64,000 nt of DNA from DASYKT01 sp963718105. Lineage in GTDB: Bacteria; Acidobacteriota; Blastocatellia; Pyrinomonadales; Pyrinomonadaceae. The notes beneath the pieces are model-generated. The model saw only the letters and a program-made list of their open reading frames with translations, was not told the origin of the DNA and ran no database searches. A program made the position numbers and the translations under genes. Location: contig OY970352.1 of NCBI GenBank assembly GCA_963718105.1, positions 496,001-560,000 of the forward strand. The letters run 5' to 3'. Positions 59,519-64,000 of this stretch are shown piece by piece (the stretch's first letter is position 1; each line of letters starts with the position of its first letter).

Positions 59519-60427
59519 ATGTTCTTATTTGCAGAAGGCCATCATACCCCGCTGATAGTGGAATTTATTAACACTTATCTGGGAGAACCGGTCTGCCGCG
59601 CGGAAAATGCCGTGCTTTATCCCGCGCTGGACGTGGTCTTAAAACCATTTGGTACCAGCACAGTCGGTGTTTTTGGCACGTGCCACCCGGATAACGCGAT
59701 ACCCTGGTACACGGTAATGTTCATCATCGCCTGTATTTTGACGATGGCGGTGATCTGGATATTCAAAGGCAAGCTTTCCGAAGACGATCCGACCCACGGG
59801 CAGTTGACGCTCGAAGCAGGATTCCTGGCGTTGAAAAATCTGATCGTAAGCGTAGTAGGAGAGCACGGTTATAAATACTTTCCGGTGGTGGCGACATTCG
59901 CGGTGCTGATCCTGATATCGAACCTGATGGGAATGTTCCCGCTCTTTATGGCGCCGACGGCTTCGGTCAGCGTTACTTTCGCGCTCGGCATCACGTCGTT
60001 CATTTATTACAATTCGGTCGGTATCAGGGAAAACGGATTGATCGGCCACCTGGCACACTTTGCCGGGCCGCGGCTGCCGCTGCTGATGGCGATATTTATT
60101 ACGCCGCTGATCTTTGCTATCGAACTGGTCAGTAATATGATCCGCCCGCTGACACTCGGCGTCCGGCTCTTTGCCAATATGTTCGCGGACGAAGCGATCG
60201 CAGCGACGGTTTCGGGGCTGGCCCCGCCGTACACACAGTTTCTGGTGCCGGTAATTTTGCTGCCGCTGGCATTATTCGTGGCTTTTGTGCAGGCGTTCGT
60301 TTTCACTTTGCTTTCGATGGTTTATCTGGGTGAGGTCACACACGGCGATCACGGGCACGGGCACGCAGATGGACATGCCGAAGAAGCGCACGGCGAGGCT
60401 GGGGCGGCTGCCGCGGCGCACGCATAA
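59519..60427 (+). CDS. atpB: ATP synthase subunit a
   Basis: A 302-aa integral membrane protein with the essential Arg in MIRPLTLGVRLFANMFADE, five to six helices, and a His/Asp/Gly-rich C-terminal tail (HGDHGHGHADGHAEE) that could bind metal. With the c-ring it forms the ion channel of Fo. The F1 genes and subunits b and delta are not in the window. Confidence 0.93.
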   Translation: MFLFAEGHHTPLIVEFINTYLGEPVCRAENAVLYPALDVVLKPFGTSTVGVFGTCHPDNAIPWYTVMFIIACILTMAVIWIFKGKLSEDDPTHGQLTLEAGFLALKNLIVSVVGEHGYKYFPVVATFAVLILISNLMGMFPLFMAPTASVSVTFALGITSFIYYNSVGIRENGLIGHLAHFAGPRLPLLMAIFITPLIFAIELVSNMIRPLTLGVRLFANMFADEAIAATVSGLAPPYTQFLVPVILLPLALFVAFVQAFVFTLLSMVYLGEVTHGDHGHGHADGHAEEAHGEAGAAAAAHA

Positions 60428-60621
60428 GATTTTTGATAAACAGACTTTGGTTGGTTGGCGAAACTTGCTTTTATAGCAGTATAGCCCGCACGCGACAGGA
60501 GCCTCGTCTCTACGTGAGTATAAAACGAGCGCATACCGGAAGTGAGGCGAAATCATAACCCCGCAGGTTTTTAGGACCGGCCGAAGTCTTCAGACTAAAT
60601 AAAACTATAAGGAGACTTAAA
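60428..60621. other. Intergenic stretch between atpB and atpE
   Basis: 194 bases with no gene and no repeat of the main families. The last part holds the AAGGAGA ribosome site of atpE. Confidence 0.5.
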
Positions 60622-60948
60622 ATGAATAAACTCAAATATATCGGTTTGACCGTTTTGACGATGGCCTTGATGGCTGTGTCGGCAATGGCCGCGACTGAAG
60701 CTCCGGCTGCCGGCGGTGCCGGACAGACCTCTATCGGTACCGGTTTGGCGATCCTGGGCTTTGGCCTGGCTGCCGGTTTGGCGGGTATCGGACAGGGTTT
60801 GGCAGGTTCGCGCGCCGCTGAAGGCGCCGCCCGTAATCCGGGTGCCGCGGGCACAGTTCAGACGCTTATGATCATTGCGCTGGCGCTGATCGAATCGCTC
60901 GTTCTGTTTGCCATGCTGATCGTATTCACGCAGCTCAAGGCCGGTTAA
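60622..60948 (+). CDS. atpE: ATP synthase subunit c with cleavable leader
   Basis: A 108-aa proteolipid. Residues 1-23 look like a signal peptide (cleavage after AMA); the two-helix hairpin starts at ~40. The ion site has Gln58 (GIGQG) and Glu91-Ser92 (ALIESLVLF). The Gln-to-Glu distance of 33 and the Ser next to Glu match Na+-binding c-rings. Position 96, which is Tyr in Ilyobacter, is Phe here. RNPGAAG is the conserved polar loop. Confidence 0.93.
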   Translation: MNKLKYIGLTVLTMALMAVSAMAATEAPAAGGAGQTSIGTGLAILGFGLAAGLAGIGQGLAGSRAAEGAARNPGAAGTVQTLMIIALALIESLVLFAMLIVFTQLKAG

Positions 60949-60966
60949 TTCCGCGCTTTTCAAATT

Positions 60967-60996
60967 CGGGTGAAGTTTCGGCTTCGCCCGTTTTTT
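60967..60996 (+). terminator. Rho-independent terminator of the atpI-atpB-atpE unit
   Basis: CGGGTGAAG pairs with CTTCGCCCG around TTTCGG, followed by six T. Confidence 0.85.
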
Positions 60997-61025
60997 GTTT
61001 TAAATGGCATTGCCCATAAGTAACA

Positions 61026-61138
61026 GGTCAGTACCGGGAACGCAGTGACCGGCTGATCTTATCGCTTGGGCAGTTGTATTATAGGGGAGCAATTCGCTTC
61101 GCTCAGAGCCGGTCACTACGTTCCGGTACTGACTTCAT
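61026..61138. repeat. Palindromic repeat element (GTCAGTACC/GGTACTGAC)
   Basis: GGTCAGTACCGGGAACGCAGTG at the left is mirrored by CACTACGTTCCGGTACTGACTTCAT at the right. It is closely related to the copy at 5073. Confidence 0.75.
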
Positions 61139-61266
61139 TGCGATGATCCTCTATTTCATTTGTAAGCACGCCGTTTTAATTCAAGCGGTTTTTGTTTTAA
61201 ATTCAGGGAGGTTTATACTACAACCAGACGCAAGTTTGGCGAATCCAAACATTCTTTAAGAGGAAA

Positions 61267-62028
61267 TTGCGTCACAAAAAAGTAATGCCTGAAGAAATAA
61301 AAACATCGCCGGATATCGCGCCGGACAGTAACAAAATAGACGTCGAACCGGTGGTCGAATCCCCTGAAAGAGAAGAATCGCCGGAAACGGGCGCGCAAAC
61401 CGCGGTGGTGTCGGCCAGAAAGGGCGACCCGTGGAAAACCGCGTTCATTGTCCTGGCGGGAATTACCATTATCAGCGGCACGATCTATTTCACGACTTAC
61501 GGCCGGAAAAGCGATCTGCCGACGACGCCCACCGCCGACCCGAATGCGATGCCCGTTCAGATGGCAAATCCGGCGACCGGCGCCAGTGAGCAAAGCGCTC
61601 TGCGACAGCCTTTACCTGCCGTAGTGGGCAACGCCGCCGATCTGCAGGCCGTGCCGGGCGACGGTTACGACCCGTGGGCAAATCCGGGCCGGTATCAATC
61701 GAATAGTTCATCAAATCCATATCCCGTTACGCCGGTCGGGCCTCCGGGACAACAGGTGTATATGGAAAGCAATCCGAATAGCCCGTTCATGTCCGATGGC
61801 AACACTTACATAATGGTGCCGGCAAATACGGCCGTAAACGCGAACCGGGGCGGAGCGGCAAATACGAACCGGCCTGCGAAACCGGTAGCTTCACCGTCGC
61901 CGGGGACCGCGCCCGCGGCCAACACCGCCGTGCCGGCAACGCAGCCTAAGCCGGACGCGCAGCCGGCCAATAAGCCCCCGGCAAAACCGAAAAAGCCTTC
62001 GACGGGAAAACCGAACGGCACAGAATGA
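61267..62028 (+). CDS. Single-pass membrane protein with Pro/Asn-rich tail
   Basis: A 253-aa protein (start TTG 61267 with AAGAGG nearby, or ATG 61285). It has one membrane helix (TAFIVLAGITIISGTIYFTT) after a short acidic N-terminus. The outer part contains GDGYDPWANPGRYQSN and a low-complexity Pro/Ala/Lys tail. No family is recognised. It is not a form of AtpF despite its position after atpE. Confidence 0.6.
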   Translation: MRHKKVMPEEIKTSPDIAPDSNKIDVEPVVESPEREESPETGAQTAVVSARKGDPWKTAFIVLAGITIISGTIYFTTYGRKSDLPTTPTADPNAMPVQMANPATGASEQSALRQPLPAVVGNAADLQAVPGDGYDPWANPGRYQSNSSSNPYPVTPVGPPGQQVYMESNPNSPFMSDGNTYIMVPANTAVNANRGGAANTNRPAKPVASPSPGTAPAANTAVPATQPKPDAQPANKPPAKPKKPSTGKPNGTE

Positions 62029-62043
62029 TTATTTTCGTTAGCA

Positions 62044-62168
62044 ATGAGGTCAGAACCGGGAGCGATAGCGATCGGGTTTCTCCCAAATTGAAAGAACTGA
62101 AGGCTCAAATCCAAATCAAAACCAAGCCAAAACAAACCCCTCGCTACCGCTTCGGGTTCTGACTTCAT
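62044..62168. repeat. Palindromic repeat element (ATGAGGTCAGAACC...GGTTCTGACTTCAT)
   Basis: A 125-bp element with the same ends as the copy in the collagen-like gene (18034). It has a CAAATC-rich centre and CCCCTCGCTACCGCTTCGGG near the right end. It lies between the 253-aa gene and lpxK. Confidence 0.85.
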
Positions 62169-62172
62169 ATAT

Positions 62173-63225
62173 TTAGTAAAGGGTTTTTACGATCAACTCC
62201 CGCAATCCCTCTTCATTATCGAAAACAGGGGCGCTCTCGACCACGTAGCAGGGCACATCAAAGCGAAAGTTTTTTAGCTTGACCGCGTCTTTTACGGTCG
62301 TGAGCAGAATATCCGCGTTCCATTTACGGGCCAGTTCATTTAACGTCGAAACGTCACGTTCGGAGTATTTGTAGTGATCGGGAAATTTGTTGGTTCCGGC
62401 GAGTTCAAATCCTTCGGCCATTAGCTGGCGAAAGAACGAGTCCGGGTTGCCGATGGCGCAAAAAGCCAGCGTTCTGGTTTTTGGCAAAAGCGATGTGATC
62501 GGAACAGTTTCTTTCTCGCCGAAAAGTTTTGCCAGGGGAATGATATTCGATGTTTTATTTTGCGAAGTAAAGACGGCAGCGGCAGGCGCGAGGCCCTGCA
62601 CTTTCGCTTTTAGCGCGTCAACTCCATTTGGGCCATTTGGGCTACTGGGATCAGCTAAATTCGCGCGCGTTAGAATTACTGCGCCGGCCCGCGCCAGATT
62701 TTCCACCGGTTCGCGCAGTGTGCCTTGCGGAAGCAGCCAGCCGTTGCCGAACGGGTCCGTCGTGTCGACGGTCACCAGATCGAGGCTGCGTTTTAGCTGA
62801 AAATGCTGAAAGCCGTCGTCAAGCACGAAGGCATCGCTGCCGAGATCCTCTTTTGCCCAAAGCCCGGCGGCCGTGCGGTCCTTGTCCGCGATCACGGCAG
62901 CAATGCCCAAAAGTTTTTGCGCTAATTCGTAAGGCTCGTCGCCGCTTTGTTTTACTTCGGCCAGGATATTTTGACCGTCGGAGACGAGTATTCTCTCGTT
63001 CGGATTTTCGCGCTTATAGCCGCGGGTGAGTATGCAGACTTTCCGGCCGTTTTCCGCCAGGACTTGGGCTACAAAAGCGACCAGCGGCGTTTTGCCGGTA
63101 CCGCCGACGGTGAGATTGCCGACGCTGATCACCGGCACACCGAGATCGTGCGAACGCGTGATGCCTTGACGGTACATCGCCGACCGCGCTTTTAAGATCA
63201 GGTTGTAAAGATGGCCCAGGGGCAT
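62173..63225 (-). CDS. lpxK: Tetraacyldisaccharide 4'-kinase
   Basis: LpxK phosphorylates the 4' position of the lipid A precursor at the inner face of the cytoplasmic membrane. The 350-aa protein has the P-loop GNLTVGGTGKTP, LTRGYKR, the catalytic DDGFQH, and the TFPDHY-like KFPDHYKYS. It lies 6 bases from the kdtA stop and is co-transcribed after it. Its presence indicates an LPS outer membrane. Confidence 0.95.
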   Translation of the reverse strand: MPLGHLYNLILKARSAMYRQGITRSHDLGVPVISVGNLTVGGTGKTPLVAFVAQVLAENGRKVCILTRGYKRENPNERILVSDGQNILAEVKQSGDEPYELAQKLLGIAAVIADKDRTAAGLWAKEDLGSDAFVLDDGFQHFQLKRSLDLVTVDTTDPFGNGWLLPQGTLREPVENLARAGAVILTRANLADPSSPNGPNGVDALKAKVQGLAPAAAVFTSQNKTSNIIPLAKLFGEKETVPITSLLPKTRTLAFCAIGNPDSFFRQLMAEGFELAGTNKFPDHYKYSERDVSTLNELARKWNADILLTTVKDAVKLKNFRFDVPCYVVESAPVFDNEEGLRELIVKTLY

Positions 63226-63231
63226 AAAAAG

Positions 63232-64000
63232 TTACGGCGTACCGTTGCGATCGTCAATCAGCGGCGCCAGGTATTTTACCGTTTTTTCGGCCGCGCCGGC
63301 ATTGGCCTGCATGATCGAAAACGCCCGGTCAGCCAATTTCTTGCCGACCTCCGGTTTTTGTAAAAGTTCGATAATGGCCGTTTGAAGTTTATCCGTCATC
63401 TCCGCCTTATCCAGCACAGGCAATTGGATCAGCGCGTCTTTCTCCAAAAACTCACTGACGATAGCGGCGAAATTTGTTGTGTAGGGCCCGGTAATGATCG
63501 CTTTATGCGCGGCCGCGGGTTCGAGTATATTTTGCCCGCCGTGCGGGATCAGGCTTCCACCGACAAAAACTATGTCCGCCAAAGGAAAGACCGCGCGAAG
63601 TTCTCCAATACTGTCCAGCAAGATAACGTCCGCCAGTTCGTCCGCTATGCCCGGTTCGGCGGAGCGCCTTATCGAAGTAAATCCGTTGGAAGAAACCAGT
63701 TCCGCGACCTCGCTGAAACGCTCCGGATGGCGAGGGGCGATCATCAGGCGCACGTTAGAATTTTTCGGGGAATTTTCGGGTGAATTCTTTATCGCTGAAA
63801 AAGCTTCGAGCAGCATTTTTTCTTCCGGATCGTGAGTGCTGGCAGCCACTATCAGGCGCGAATCGCCTGTAGAAGCGGCGATACCGAAACGTTTGCGAAA
63901 TTCCGCGGTGAGGGGATTTTCCTGCGCATCTGCCGCATCTGCATCATTTGATGCTTCGTTCAGGGGCTGGTCGAACTTGATATTGCCCGTCACGCGGATG
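63232..64000 (-). CDS. kdtA: Kdo transferase, 3' part (runs off the right edge)
   Basis: The C-terminal GT-B half of KdtA/WaaA, which adds Kdo from CMP-Kdo to lipid A: LIVAASTHDPEEKMLLEAF, LMIAPRHPERFSEVAEL, and VFVGGSLIPHGGQNILEPA with the family's Glu. The reading frame is open through the last base, so the N-terminal half lies outside the window. It is followed directly by lpxK. Confidence 0.9.
   Translation of the reverse strand, partial: IRVTGNIKFDQPLNEASNDADAADAQENPLTAEFRKRFGIAASTGDSRLIVAASTHDPEEKMLLEAFSAIKNSPENSPKNSNVRLMIAPRHPERFSEVAELVSSNGFTSIRRSAEPGIADELADVILLDSIGELRAVFPLADIVFVGGSLIPHGGQNILEPAAAHKAIITGPYTTNFAAIVSEFLEKDALIQLPVLDKAEMTDKLQTAIIELLQKPEVGKKLADRAFSIMQANAGAAEKTVKYLAPLIDDRNGTP

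Noticed and set aside
61267..62028. ATP synthase subunit b after atpE
   Set aside because: One N-terminal helix is present but the rest is Pro/Asn-rich and not the long charged helix of AtpF.

Overview
The window reads as one chromosomal segment of a Gram-negative, diderm bacterium, most likely an acidobacterium close to the Blastocatellia/Pyrinomonadaceae. This is an inference from family content. There are two proteins of the VWFA-related acidobacterial type, a TonB-dependent receptor with an N-terminal carboxypeptidase-regulatory-like domain, lipid A/Kdo genes (lpxK, kdtA), mixed GC near 50%, and many short palindromic intergenic repeats. No plasmid or phage module and no CRISPR array were seen.

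Layout. 0-6.5 kb: an ankyrin lipoprotein, a histone H1-like Lys/Ala-rich protein behind a consensus sigma-54 promoter, then a four-gene DNA-end-processing locus. That locus holds two proteins of unknown family, a complete ATP-dependent DNA ligase, and a fusion of an archaeo-eukaryotic-type primase with a HAD phosphatase. 6.5-13.5 kb: a YihY-like membrane protein, a Pro-rich peptide, tRNA-Arg(ACG), a serine hydrolase, two VWFA proteins and glgC. Three of these genes carry frameshifts. 13.5-18.4 kb: exported proteins of unknown function and a collagen-like secreted protein whose 3' end is broken by a palindromic repeat element. 18.4-24.3 kb: a cobalamin uptake unit with a sigma-70-type promoter, a cobalamin riboswitch, btuF-btuC-btuD, a second cobalamin riboswitch and a BtuB-like outer-membrane receptor.

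24.5-34.2 kb: cell-envelope proteins of unknown function, gatB, a tandem array of three paralogous exported proteins, a short-chain dehydrogenase and a TPR/TonB-C protein. 34.2-45.2 kb (minus strand): an FHA-PrsW fusion and a chemosensory cluster (TPR-zinc ribbon-REC, CheW, two methyl-accepting proteins, hybrid CheA) resembling those that control type IV pili. 45.5-58 kb: housekeeping genes (thioredoxin-reductase-like flavoprotein, prfA, DUF1385, rpmE, rsmG, tRNA-Leu(CAG), yggS/yggT/yggU, yebC, ruvC). 58-64 kb: an SH3-like protein, the Fo part of ATP synthase (atpI, atpB, atpE), lpxK and the 3' part of kdtA, which runs off the right edge.

Two themes cut across the window. First, at least six families of palindromic repeats sit between genes, often abutting start or stop codons, and one copy interrupts a gene. 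Second, frameshifts cluster between 8.8 and 13.4 kb. This could mean real gene decay or local consensus errors, and read-level data would be needed to tell which.
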